A stretch of DNA of 42,287 nt, from positions 1,468,563-1,510,849 of the forward strand of contig BLXT01004368.1 of assembly GCA_019648995.1 (NCBI GenBank). The letters run 5' to 3'. This document shows, in pieces, positions 1 through 11,211 of the stretch. A program made the translations under genes and the position numbers. The notes below the pieces were generated by a model. That model was not told the DNA's origin and did no database searches. It saw nothing but the letters and a program-made list of their open reading frames with translations. How positions within the stretch are numbered: the stretch's first letter is position 1; each line of letters begins with the position of its first letter. The stretch comes from Plakobranchus ocellatus. Lineage: Eukaryota > Mollusca > Gastropoda > Plakobranchidae.

Positions 1-469
1 TTTTTTTTTTTTTTTTTAAAGGATAGAAAAGTGGCGAAATCAAATTTCAGTTGGAATACGCTATCTAAAAAAGTTTTCAAAATATCTTCACCAAATTTGC
101 ATACATGAAGATTTGATAATCTAAAGATTTTTTTTGTCTCTGGTTTCTTGATATTTAAGTCAATGGGGTTATTAATACTATAACCTATGTGCTATTATTA
201 ATAATTGGTACGGGGTTTTTTTGTTCTATTTTGTAATAAGGGGGAAGGGGTACCTCAAGTCCCTCAGCCAAAATCTATCCCATATATCTTATTTTCCAAG
301 TCCTAAAATATGTAAAATACCACACAGAAGATGACTTCAAATTTTGTTAGCATTATTTCCTAAATTTTTTGAGATATCATGTTCGAACCGCACAACAAAC
401 AGCCAAAAATGAAAAGAAGAAAACGCGGAAAATGTTAAACATTTTCAACGAAAAAACTCTATCATGGTA

Positions 470-500
<31 letters not shown>

Positions 501-839
501 TTAAAATAAAATACATCCCTATTGTTTTCATATATTAGTGTCATACACAGATCTGCTCAGAAATGGTTCTACTTTCTAGACAAATTGAAACCTGGTTGGT
601 TTGGTGTAAACGGAAATTCGCATTTTTTTTTTTTTTTTTTTTTACCAGTTTAACCTTACCTTACCTTAATACTATTGTTTTGTAGCTCAGTTCTTGGGGC
701 GACAACCAAGGTAGGCAATTTTCACATTACAAAGTAGGCCTCCTTATATCAATTTTGCATATGCACTTTATTTAAAAATTATGTTTACTGAGATGTGAAA
801 AAAAAATTGAAACTAGAACCAAATAATGAATTACACACC
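1..839. other. AT-rich non-genic DNA with homopolymer runs
   Basis: No reading frame here looks like protein. The stretch opens with a run of 17 T and contains long A and T runs near 470-495 and 618-642, and a few CTTAC steps near 655-668. I see no gene, RNA or mobile element. Confidence 0.6.
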
Positions 840-1150
840 TCTAATACACATGTAAAAGAGTAACCAAAAACACACAATAACAATAAGCAAGAGCCTACAA
901 TCAAGAGAAACCATAAACACAGACTCATGCGACAGGAGCCCACAAAACAAGCAAGGACCCACAATCATACACGAGGAACCCACAAAACACAAGGAAGGGC
1001 TTATAATTATACAAGAGGAACCCACAAATCACAAGCAAGGGCCCACAATTATACCGTACAAAAGAAACCCACAATGATGAATTACACAGAAGGAATTAAT
1101 AAACCACAAGCAAGAGCCAACAATTATACAAGAGGAACACGAGGTTTTAA
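840..1150. repeat. Minisatellite-like array, unit about 42 bp
   Basis: The words GAGGAACCCACAAA, AAGCAAGGGCCCAC and AATTATACA recur in order. Unit starts fall near 934, 974, 1016, 1063, 1091 and 1133, so spacing is 40-47 bp with one short step. Copies differ by substitutions and small indels, so the array is not freshly made. Because 42 is a multiple of three, the + frame stays open and shows a repeated RGTHK-QARA-NYT peptide. I read this as a by-product of the repeat, since it has no flanking gene structure. Confidence 0.7.
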
Positions 1151-3500
1151 CGCTATATATGAATATGGGATACAAAAAAAAAGGCTTAAGACTAAGAGTA
1201 AACATTACACAAACCTTTTAACACAAATTATTTGCATAAATGTTTTATTGACAAAAAAAAAAAAATTAAGTACAGTTGAAAATATTTTCAAATTATATTT
1301 TATTTTTCAATTCGAAAGTTTACAGCACAGAAATGGTAAGCATACATTATGATGATCACCAATCTAACATAAATGACATTGTATCAATAACAGAACCTAG
1401 ATAAGTTTGAGATGAAACTTATTTTTCATGTTTTTAACAGCAATTTAGAATAAGATGTAAAAAGTCAGTGAAAAACATATTTCATTAAAGATCTTTATCT
1501 ATCAATGATTCAGCATCCAATTGGGCGGAATACAAACATGACACTGTGAAGTTTCATAATAATGTCTGCAGTATCTTTATGCATACATCTTAGAGAAAGA
1601 AATCAAAAAGATTTTGTAAAATTTAACGATAAATGAAATACTCAATCACTTGTGGGAAAAATGTAGACAGTAATTACTGCCAACAGGTGAAAAATGTCTT
1701 TAAAATTTTATTCAAATTGAAAGAAAGCAATAATTAAGACACACAATGGTGAAGATGCACAAAAGATATTGAAAATGAATAAATAAAAGTTGCATGCAGA
1801 GTTTTTAAAAGTTCAAAAGTTAATCTATCCTTACTCTTTATATAAGTGATTCAGTTGAACTCTGTGGCATACCTGTCTCACTAAAGTTAGAAAATTGTGA
1901 AATAACACAATAGCTGACATGTCCGTATATACAGTATAAAGCTACACAGTGTACACTGATAAGGACAAACACACATGAAATCAGTGAAGTTTTAATACCA
2001 GTAAGAGAAACTTCAGTACAATTGCACTGCATATCAATATTTCTTATTAGCACATCATTATGCTTATTTTTATTTTTAAATGATGTTGAGCTAGAAAATA
2101 ATGGAACAATGTTTATTGAATCCCATCAATAATGTATTTTTTAAAAAGTGCCTGCACTGTGTTCAATCCACACTCCAACAAAATAAACAAAAAAAAATCT
2201 CATAACAAGCCTTCATTTTTTTTATAATGGTTTGCTCTGCATGATGCTTGCCTATTAAACACCCAAAACATAGAATTTAGAAAGAAATACCAGTCATAAC
2301 AAAAGAAATTTGTTCTGAATTTGCCCTTAACATAAAATTATGTGTCATAGGTATCTGCACTGAATTTGACAGACACATTTAGCATAAAAATACCTGTCAT
2401 TACAAAAAAGGTCAGCACCTTAAGGTTTGAACCACATTATATTCTAAATGGACTGTGTGAAATTAGAAATAGTCCTAGTACCTTTTTATTTACACGAGGG
2501 TCTGCATTGTGTTCCCAAATTTTAAACTTAGAATATCTGACATTACAAAAGGAGTCTGCAATGTGCTTTAAATGAAACTGTAAAATAAAAACATGCAATT
2601 GCAATACAACTGAGTGCCTATTTGCACTTAAAAAGGCAGCCAAAGGTGTCAAACAAGAAATTGTTTTTGATTTAAATATAAATGCAGTGCACAAAAAATT
2701 CAAATCCAATGCACAAATCTGCCAGCACCAGTGCATAAATCTGGTTATTCCCCTAGTTTTATTTTGTTTCTTCTTTTTTCATGTATTTGGGAATAACAAA
2801 AACCCTATTGTAAGGAAATACGGAGGCCAACAAGATTTCTCATTTTTACCAAGTTTTACTGTAGCTCATTTTTTTTTATTGTATTGAAGAGAGTAAGACA
2901 ACACACATTTATAAAAGTAAGGATTTCATAGTGCATATACGTCCAGTTCCGGTACCATAAAGAACAAAGATGGTGAGGCTCTTATTAATTCACTTACTAT
3001 GTTAAAAAAACACACATAGGCTTACTTGTTATAGAAAAAGGAAAACCTCAAACAAGAATTGCCAACATTTACTTTGACCGAAACCTTTAACAGATACTGG
3101 ATTCTAACCGAGTGAACTGCCTAAAATCATGAAATGCCAGTCATGAAACATATTGTTATGATAAATTTTACACAGGAAAAACAAATGCTGAACTTTGTAC
3201 GTGTATTATTGTTTTTTTTTTTTAAATACTCTTAATCTTCTGTTAAAACAAATCACAACTTTGCCTAATTATACTAAGAACTTGAAGTCAAATCATTTTT
3301 AATCATGTGTACCAGCTCATGTTTGCCGAAATTAAAGCGAACAAAAAAAAGTTACATATATAACTTTATAAGTTATATAAAAAAAAAAAAATTAAAATTT
3401 ATAAATAAAAATACTGAAAATCTTAAAAAAATCAGGTTATGAAAAATTGCCCAAATTTTTAGTCAGTAGGTAGATCAGTTGATGCTCTTTTCATTTACTC
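1151..3500. other. Non-genic AT-rich DNA, weak degenerate repeats
   Basis: No gene is supported. Between about 2280 and 2620 similar phrases recur (CCAGTCATAACAAAA, CCTGTCATTACAAAA, TCTGACATTACAAAA and GTCTGCA-TGTG), which suggests an old, decayed tandem or dispersed repeat. Short open frames on both strands have low-complexity translations. The stretch lies downstream of pseudogene Z1 on the minus strand. Confidence 0.5.
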
Positions 3501-3530
3501 TTGAAAATCAATGTTACATCCTGAGATGAC

Positions 3531-3740
3531 TGCTAAAAGGCTCATTCACACTGATCGGCTTCTGAGGAGAAACTCTGCTAGAGGGCTCATTCACACAAAT
3601 CAGCTTCTGAGAAAAATCTGTGTGCTAATTCACACGGATCAGCTTCTGAGAAAATCTGTGCTAGAAGGGTCAAACACACAGATAACCTGCAATCTCAAGG
3701 GAAGAATCTGGTCTAGGTAAAGGGTGTGGTCACACAGAAA
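3531..3740. repeat. Degenerate tandem array, unit about 36-47 bp
   Basis: TGCTA begins successive units at about 3531, 3576, 3623 and 3659. Each unit then has a GGCTCATTCACAC-like phrase and GATCAGCTTCTGAGAA. A fifth, weaker copy (GGTCACACAGAAAGGCCTCTGAG) overlaps the last codons of the Z1 open tail. The array may therefore have grown out of the repetitive C-terminal tail of the zinc-finger pseudogene. Confidence 0.65.
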
Positions 3741-5434
3741 GGCCTCTGAGATTGAAAAGAACTGCTTCCAATGACAATTGTTTAAAAAGAGGTAAATTCC
3801 CAGAACGATCCCCCAAAGAGATATTTTCCAATGAAATGGATGGTGTTGAAGAAGGCATATCAACATAATTAACAGTATGCTCCTGTGAAGAAAAGTTAGA
3901 TAAGCCTGATGAAGTTGAGTATGAAGGCAGACTAATGCTCTTGGCTGACACTTTCAAAGAAACCGGCTGATTATGTTCAACAATTCCAAAAGAGGGAATA
4001 TGTGTCCCAGCCAATGTTTCCACAGAATGCTTGGATCTGAGGTGGCTTTGCAGTCAGCTCTTGTAGTTAAAACCCTGGTCACAGAAATTGCATAGAAACT
4101 TCTTCTAGTTTGAGTGGATTCTCATGTGCACATCAAGATTACCCTTGAAAGCCGCACTTTCCACATATCTCACATTGGTGAGGCATCATGCTACCGTGAA
4201 CAGTGTTAAAATGTCTGGACAAACCCTTAATGGGAATGAAAGCATCGCCCAGATGGCACTTCACTTTTTCTTGCAAGTGTACTTGTGAATGGTTCCTTAG
4301 AGCATTAGCAGCTTTAAACTTCTTGGGATATTGGTCACATATGAAAAGCTCTGACACAGACATATCTGCGATTGACTTATGCGAACACAGATGGTCTTTC
4401 ATGTAATGAGCGTGTACTCCACAGACTGGACACAGTTTCCTCTTGCATTTCCCATGTTGTGACTTGTGTGTGCCAGCTCCTTCTTTGTGGAAAACAAAAC
4501 TGGACACATTGGAGATCGAAGAATGTTGTCCCTATGATCTGACTTGTAATGAAATGTATGGCTAGTTTGATTTGGAAATATCCAACCACAATCCCACACT
4601 TGAATGTTTTTAGAGACCACTTGTGCTCACTAAGTGCCAGTCTGGAAGGGAAAAGTTTGTTGCAGCATTTGTGTTTGAAAAGTCCTTTGGCTGATGTATA
4701 GTGCCCATGTGTTGCATTAAAATTTTATCAGTCCCAAATGTCCATGAACAACGGCAACACTTAAAATAGTGCTCACCAGTGTGATTAAGCATGTGTTTTT
4801 TTCAAATGAGACAAGCCTTTCGACTTGAAATCACAATTCTCAGCATCAAAATTGTAAGATGATTTTGGGCATTTCATGTCATGATATTTTAAATGAACCA
4901 ACAAGTAAGCTTTTATTTGAAAGTTTTAATGGGAATAATGTGTAACATTTCAAATACACATGGTAGCTATATGCTAGAGTTTTAGTGTGACTGTCTACTC
5001 TTTTTGTGAAAAGAAAGGTTTTTGGTCTGTTTCGCTCAACACTACATGGTCCTCTGGGTATTGAAATACACGCATCTCTGTATTACTTGATAAAGCATCA
5101 TCATCTCTTTCAATAGAGATGTCAGATTTTATTGACTTTCTTTCATTTGCAGCGCTCGATCTTTTTTCAAAACAAGCAATATTTTTAGACTGGAAATTCA
5201 CACTGTTCCTGTTTTGTGGATATTTAGTCCACAATGGAACATGCACTGATTTGGTCACGACTGGCGACACAAGTAGGTTTGTCTGCTTCTTATTCTTTTT
5301 AGGAAGCCAGATCTCCACTTTCAGCTTGTGCCTGATGTCAATATAGATTGGACCATTATCATCCAATGTCAGGTACACAACACCTGGAGCTTCTATGGTG
5401 TATGAAATCTTTTTCCATAGCACTGCTTATCCAT
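3730..5434 (-). pseudogene. Z1: decayed C2H2 zinc-finger gene of the cluster
   Basis: This is a broken paralog of Z2 and Z3. The ancestral start is the ATG at 5434, aligned with the MD-QCC start of Z2/Z3. A one-base loss a few codons later moves the N-terminal module to another frame, where GVVYLTLDDNGPIYID is clear. The linker is much shorter than in Z2, and F1 is mostly gone. F2-F7 survive as nucleotide similarity broken by stops and frameshifts. F8-F10 are readable at 4139-4507, and the linker after F8 keeps the SELFICDQ phrase. F12 carries an in-frame stop. The tail after F12 (SKHSVETLAGTHIP) is open again to 3730. The family splice acceptor is still present at 5554-5555. It cannot make a normal protein from one frame. 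Confidence 0.88.
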
Positions 5435-5553
5435 GTCTATTGTCAATGTCATATTGCCTTCAGTTTAACAAGTTATAAAACTAGTTATGGGAATGAACTA
5501 TATGCCACGTCCCAATACACAAAATTAATGTTAAAACTTTTGCTTCACCAAAT

Positions 5554-5555
5554 CT
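5554..5555 (-). other. 3' splice acceptor upstream of Z1
   Basis: Read on the minus strand this is CTTTTCCCCTCCAG|ATTTGGTGAA. The same junction, with the same first exon bases, lies upstream of Z2, Z3 and Z7, so it is an inherited 5' UTR intron end. Confidence 0.6.
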
Positions 5556-7334
5556 GGAGGGGAAAAGAGCATTAAGAATGCACAAACTGCCATCACTTTC
5601 TTTGGTTTTCACCTATCTCCTTCTGGCTGCCCTATTCAGTCAAGAGGAAAAATGAACTCAACTCAATTATATTTAAAAAAAATACACGAATTTCACTAGC
5701 AGCAACGACACCATCCATTTTCTTTCTAAAAAAAAGTAATGGCATAAAAAAGATGGGTATTAAAAAGTAACAGATAACAATGTATTTTCAAATAATAAAT
5801 ACCTATAACATTATCCAACATTTTCTTACAGGTCAGATCACTAACTAAGATTGGCATTCTTCATTTGTAAACATAAAGTAACAAATTGATTTAATTGTTT
5901 TTCTCCTTTCTATTCAATTTCAAAAACGGCTGCCAGCAGTAGATATTATTTTTAATAGCTATTACTAGTAGTAGTCTAGGGCTGATCCATCTTGTGCTCA
6001 TTTGCAATGCACCTCTATATCGTTCACATGTAAAAATAGTTAAACATTTCCTAACACTTACTATGCAAAGTTTTTATTGTAAGCATAACTACATTTTACA
6101 TTTCTTGTGAGCCTATACTCACTATAAATTGTACTTAAAAAAAACTCTTAAGGTGCTATCACTTATGTCCATTTTGTATGTCACGACTGTAAGTTTAAAA
6201 CATTTTCTATTGCATACTAAGATAGTGGAATCCCTTAAGGATAAACCGCTATGGGAATGTTTGTATGATCCTTTAATAGCAAAGGCAAAATTTAGTCCAT
6301 TACTACAATGATCACAAAATTATAGTGAAATTGAAAATTTGACCTGCAGACAATTTTTTAAAATCTAATTCTCTGGTATTTCCTGATCATAGTGGTCTTT
6401 AAATCTCAAAAAACTTAGTTTTTGACAAAGTTACAAGTTTTTTCGGGTGACAAAAATGAGAAATTCAGCTTTGAAGTTTGGGCTACCAAGACTGGGTAAG
6501 AATGCAGCTCCTTAAGTCCTATGGAACTTGGGTTAATAAAAGAAACTATACTTTTATTTTAAATCTCATTTAGGTCTTCTAAAACATCTGAGCTGTCAAA
6601 ATAATAAAATCATGGCTGTATTACAGCTTTGCATTCGTCCCAAATTTGAGACGAGAAACTATCAAAGTAGCATCATAGGAAGCCATACTAATAGTACTAA
6701 TACAAGGAAGGTTCACTTTGCTACGTAAGTTTAATCTTTAATAAAAATAAAATATCTTATGACTATATGAAGTCGCTTGTGATGACTTCACCATTACTGC
6801 AAAATGTGCCTGTGAATCATTTATCTGAGAGTGGAATACATATTGTAGTGAAATTTTAGAGCAAAGTGGGTTTTTAAAGAAAAAATTGACATATAATGCT
6901 TAAATAAAAGCCATATCTTGATAAATCCTTTGAGATCAGAAGAATTAGATTGTTAAACTAAATCATGACACTCAGAATTAATTTTTAAACTGGGACTATA
7001 TTTTATCTTTCCAAGTCTAAAGTTTAAGTCACATGTTATTTTTGTTTTGTTTTGTTTTTTTTTATATAAAAATTGGAAAAGGTATCTGTTTTCAAGTAGA
7101 TAAGAACAGAGGAAATGTGTTCATGGACAACATTTTTACAGGGAAGACTAAGAGTGGTGCTTGTTTGAGACTTCTCATATGGGCCCCTTGAGTAAACACC
7201 CACAAAAACTGCGGCCTCTCTCTTGTCCTTGTAAAGCCATAGAGTTGACAAACCGTGTCTAAAGAGTTTATCTTGAGAAGACTTCATTGTGTATAAGTGA
7301 ACTGAAGCAGTTTTGGCACAATCCAGTCTATAGG
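5556..7334. other. Spacer, no gene seen
   Basis: AT-rich spacer between the Z1 exon and the relic downstream of Z2. Frames here are short and of skewed composition. It should hold the intron and any first exon of Z1, but I cannot place one. Confidence 0.45.
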
Positions 7335-7447
7335 TGTTCAGGAGTCGCATCAGTGAGGTTTAACACATGATGGTTTCCAACTTGAATAAGCTCGATATAG
7401 TCCGGTCTGCCTTATCGCATCACAGTGGCACAACCCGCATTTACAGA
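7335..7447 (-). pseudogene. Relic of the 3' end of a Z4-type gene
   Basis: One minus-strand frame reads GRPDYIELIQVG, against GRPDYSHLIQLG near the C-terminus of Z4. Nucleotide similarity extends on both sides: CTGTG-T-----AAGG before it and GTGTTAA...CTC...TCCT..ACACC after it line up with the Z4 ending. A stop directly precedes GRPDY, and only the last ~35 codons are recognisable. The relic sits 50-165 bp beyond the Z2 stop, so it would fall in the Z2 3' untranslated region if that extends so far. The match is short, hence moderate confidence. Confidence 0.55.
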
Positions 7448-7497
7448 GGAATTATATTTTCTCTTTAAAAAAAAAAAAAGTCCACTTAGACTTGCCC

Positions 7498-9735
7498 CTA
7501 TTGCTTATTAAAAGATTGTGCCGTAGTAATCCCTGATGAGGCCATGGAAGAAGAATAGTTCACAGTCAAATGTTCATTTACAGAAGCTGCAGAAGAAGGA
7601 TGGTTCACAGCTGTAAAATCCCATGAAGATCTTGTAGATAGGTCTTTCTCAGAGGTATGATCCAATGAAAAGGCTGAGGTGGAAGGCGTCTCAACAATGG
7701 TATGTTCCCATGAGGGAAAGTTAGAGTGATGATAAACTGATCTCAAGTCTGATGAAGTTGAACACAAAGGCCAATCAGTGCCGTTGGCTGATACTTCCAA
7801 AGTAGCAGTCTCATTCTTCTCGACGTTTCCAACAGGAGGGATATCTGTCCCAGCCAATGTTTCTACAGAATGCTTAGATCTAAGGTGGCCCTGCAATGAG
7901 CTCTTGTAGTTAAATCCCTGGTCACAGAAATTGCATGGGAACTTTTTCACGTCTGAGTGGATTCTCATGTGCACATCAAGATTTCCCTTCTGCTTGCAGC
8001 GCTTTCCACAAATCTCACACTGGTAAGGCATCAGGCTAGAGTGGACATTATTGAGATGCCTTGTCAGATAACCTTGACTGAAAAAAGAAGCTGGACACAG
8101 GTGACATTTAACCTTTTCATGTGTGTGTCTTCGCCTGTGTTCTCTCAGGCTACTTGCATCCTTGAACCTCTTGGGACACTGGTCACACATATAGAGCTCC
8201 GATTCTGGCATTTCATCTACTGACTTATGTGTACGCAGGTGTGCTTTTAAGACATTAATATATACGCCACAAATTGGACATTGCCTCTTTGTTCGTCTAC
8301 CATGCTCTTTCATGTGATTAGCCACTTCCTTCTTGGTAGAGTATATAAGGGGACACAATGGACATCGAAGAATTGTATCTTTATGATCAGACTTGTAGTG
8401 AATTAAACGGCTAGCTCGGTTTGGGAAAACCTTGCCACAAATTCCACATTTGAATTTTCGAACAGACAACTTATGATCACTAAGTGATATCCTAGATGGA
8501 AAGAACTGGTTGCAACAGCTACACTTGATGAGTCCTTTAGGCCGATGTGCTGGCAGGTGCTTTGTTAGAAGTTTGTGGGTTGTAAATGTTTTTGTGCAAG
8601 TGCAACATCTGAAACAATGCTCCCCCGTGTGATTCAGTGTGTGTCTTTTCAAATCAGCCATATTTTCAGTTGTGAAATCACAATTCTCACATTTGTAAGA
8701 TGAGAGAGCATCCTTCTGGTCATGGTATCTTTGATGAACCATCAGGTATGCTTTGAATGGAAATGCTGTGTAACATTTTAAACATACATGGTAGTTGAAA
8801 GTTTTTAACTTCCAGTGCTTTTCTAAATCTTTGGGAGTTGGGAAAGAGAAGCCACAATATTTACATGTGTTCAATTGTTTTTCTTTATCATTATTATTCG
8901 TACCAGAAGTAACATTGTCAGGCTCTTTCTCATCTCCAGGTAAGTCTGTAGACTCTTTGACCAAGGGAGAACTTACAGTGTCGCTTGACGTACTTGCAGC
9001 TTCCCCATTCTGGTTCTTGCTTTTTTTTCCAAATGACATCATTAATCGATCCAACTGTATTTTTGTCAACACCACTGAAGTTCTCTTCCGCCTTTTCAGC
9101 ATCAGCAAATTTTGTTTTTCCTTTTCTACAAGCCTTTTTAATGCCTCTGCATTCTGTGGTTTTGTGGCTACCTCAACAGATAATTGAGCCCTTTCCTTAT
9201 TTATCTTAGCCATGCTCAGTTTCTCAGGGCCACTTTGTGAGTTGTCACTGTACTTCATTAAGTTACTGACACCGATAGCCTTGTCTTGAGAAAGTTTAGA
9301 GAGATTGGCCTGAATAGGTATATCTTTATCATCATCAATCCCTTCTGTAGTCTCTGCCCCCAAGTCAGACTCTACACTTGTTGGAAGGGTATTGTATTCA
9401 TTCACTCTACATGGATCTTGACTTGCTGGCTTTTTAATTTCAGTTATTTTATCTGCTACCCTCATTCTCTTTTCTGAACAAGCAATATTTTTAGATTGCA
9501 GATTCTTCCTGCTATCTTCAACTTTACTCCATAGTGGAATATGCACAGTTTTGGTCATATCTGGCTCCAAAAGTACGTTCGTTTGTATCTCATCTTTTGT
9601 GGGAAGCAATACTTCCACTTTCAGTTTGTGCTTAAAATCAATATAGATAGGACCATAGTCATCTAATGTTAAGTACAGAACACCAGGGGTTTCAATGGTG
9701 TACAAAAACTTTTTTTCACAGCACTGCCTATCCAT
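7498..9735 (-). CDS. Z2: 12-finger C2H2 zinc-finger protein, novel N-terminal module
   Basis: 745 residues, probably a nuclear sequence-specific DNA-binding regulator. Residues 1-45 are the family module (CCEKKFLY, YLTLDD, PIYIDF). LLEPDMTKTVHIPLW follows near 55-70, then a charged linker with TSVVLTKIQLDRLM at 219-232. Twelve finger positions run from 291 to 622. F5 (about 405-423) ends in Val where a finger His should be. F8 (486-503) is C-x2-C-x9-H-x3-H. The tail is Ser/Thr-rich with repeated SWEH/LDH/NEH blocks. I start at MDRQCC because the longer open frame to 9891 runs back through a splice acceptor at 9848-9849 and its T-rich tract. Z3 is the closest paralog over most of the length, but one block near F11-F12 is closer to Z7. 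DNA target unknown. Confidence 0.92.
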   Translation of the reverse strand: MDRQCCEKKFLYTIETPGVLYLTLDDYGPIYIDFKHKLKVEVLLPTKDEIQTNVLLEPDMTKTVHIPLWSKVEDSRKNLQSKNIACSEKRMRVADKITEIKKPASQDPCRVNEYNTLPTSVESDLGAETTEGIDDDKDIPIQANLSKLSQDKAIGVSNLMKYSDNSQSGPEKLSMAKINKERAQLSVEVATKPQNAEALKRLVEKEKQNLLMLKRRKRTSVVLTKIQLDRLMMSFGKKSKNQNGEAASTSSDTVSSPLVKESTDLPGDEKEPDNVTSGTNNNDKEKQLNTCKYCGFSFPTPKDLEKHWKLKTFNYHVCLKCYTAFPFKAYLMVHQRYHDQKDALSSYKCENCDFTTENMADLKRHTLNHTGEHCFRCCTCTKTFTTHKLLTKHLPAHRPKGLIKCSCCNQFFPSRISLSDHKLSVRKFKCGICGKVFPNRASRLIHYKSDHKDTILRCPLCPLIYSTKKEVANHMKEHGRRTKRQCPICGVYINVLKAHLRTHKSVDEMPESELYMCDQCPKRFKDASSLREHRRRHTHEKVKCHLCPASFFSQGYLTRHLNNVHSSLMPYQCEICGKRCKQKGNLDVHMRIHSDVKKFPCNFCDQGFNYKSSLQGHLRSKHSVETLAGTDIPPVGNVEKNETATLEVSANGTDWPLCSTSSDLRSVYHHSNFPSWEHTIVETPSTSAFSLDHTSEKDLSTRSSWDFTAVNHPSSAASVNEHLTVNYSSSMASSGITTAQSFNKQ

Positions 9736-9847
9736 GTCTCTTGTCAAATTGCTTTTATGAATTGTGGTAACTAATGTGAACAAACTAGAAGTCCTAGTCC
9801 CAGTACAAATAAAATCCACACATGTTAAAGTTCTTGCTTCAGGAAAT

Positions 9848-9849
9848 CT
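9848..9849 (-). other. 3' splice acceptor upstream of Z2
   Basis: On the minus strand: a run of T, then CAG|ATTTCCTGAAGC. It lies 112 nt before the chosen ATG and implies at least one 5' untranslated exon. Confidence 0.65.
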
Positions 9850-11211
9850 GAAAAAAAAAAAGGCAATAAGAATGCATAAAGCCATCACCATTTAAATTTA
9901 CTTGTCTGGTTCCTGTGTATGAATTATAATCAATTATAACTAAAGTTCCATTTTTTTCTAAAATTTTAATTTGTCAACTGAAAAAAAAAATATAGCATCC
10001 ATTTCTTTCTAAAAGTTTTTATACAAATGGCATACATAAAAATGAAATCGAGCAAACTTGAAGATTAGAAAACATATTATAACTTTTAATGTGAGTATTA
10101 TATACTCACAAATTTTCCAACAGATTGAATACTGCTGAATAAGAGTGGCACTACATAATTATGTATACCATATAGTGGCAAATTGATCAAATTAAAAAAA
10201 AAAAAAAAAAAAAAAGCTCATTTCCAGAACAGATGTGATAAATATAAATAAAGAAGACATTATTTTCAATACCTGCAAAGGCTAGCCTATTTTGTGTTAG
10301 TATTATATTATACATTTCTACAAAAATCCTTCACAGAATATTACACTGGAACAATTATAGGACTTTCTAATGCACATTTTTATTTGAAATGAAAAATTTT
10401 TACACAATAATACATGTACTATCAATACCTTAATAATCACAGAGTTAAGCCCAAAGCTTAGCATTTGAAGATAGCTTATCTCAACATACTACAGTGGAAT
10501 CTTCTTAAAATAAAAGACTCTGAAATAATCAATTTTCATTTTTGCTGCAATTTACTAATAACAGCCACATATATTTGAAACAAAAAACAGACAGGATCAC
10601 AAATTAAAATCACTTTAGGCAGAATTATTTCAATCCACTATGTAATACATGTGAGGTATGATTTAATTTTTCTATATAGTATTATAGAATACATTACCGA
10701 TAATCTCTGGTTAATAAATAATTTTTTTTTTTAACCTAAGAGTTTTTACACCACTACCTGAGTACCTCTGCCTATTGTAATCCACTTTTCTCAATCCTCT
10801 GCAGGATAAATTAGTTTTGTGATTACCTCAAAGACAATAAAATTGGAAAAATTGAGACGCTTTGTCAGTTTTCATGGGACAAATTCAAAGAAGCAGGATA
10901 AGAGGAGCAGACAAGTGAATGTTGGGGGGAGCAATGCTTGTTTGAGATGCATACAGATCAATTTCAGTACATGCTTAGAGCCATTTTTACCTGTCTCGCT
11001 TTATCTTATCTTGCTTAAATTACATCTGATGAACTTAACAATTTGGTTTGAAGTTCCATAAAAATGTAAATTATATAATTTCATTTATCATGTTTCCAGG
11101 CCAGTTAGAGTGAATAGGAAAATCATCTTCTTAAGATTTTGAACCATTGCACCAGCATAAAAATCTTTCTTTTATGCCTGCAACAGGGGAGACTGAACAG
11201 AAGCTGCAGTA
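9850..11211. other. Spacer between Z3 and Z2
   Basis: AT-rich, with an A run at about 10193-10215. A short palindrome, GTGAGTATTATATACTCAC near 10090-10109, offers a GTGAGT donor-like site on both strands. The minus-strand copy could be the donor of a first Z2 exon, but nothing confirms it. Two CAGTGGAATC-like words (10495 here, 16011 elsewhere) hint at pogo/Tigger-type ends without a full element. No gene seen. Confidence 0.4.

Noticed and set aside
9736-9891. N-terminal extension of Z2 to the ATG at 9891, with a hydrophobic, signal-peptide-like start
   Set aside because: The extension runs through a T-rich tract and CAG that match splice acceptors at the same place in paralogs. It is intron and 5' UTR; the hydrophobic run is the translated polypyrimidine tract.
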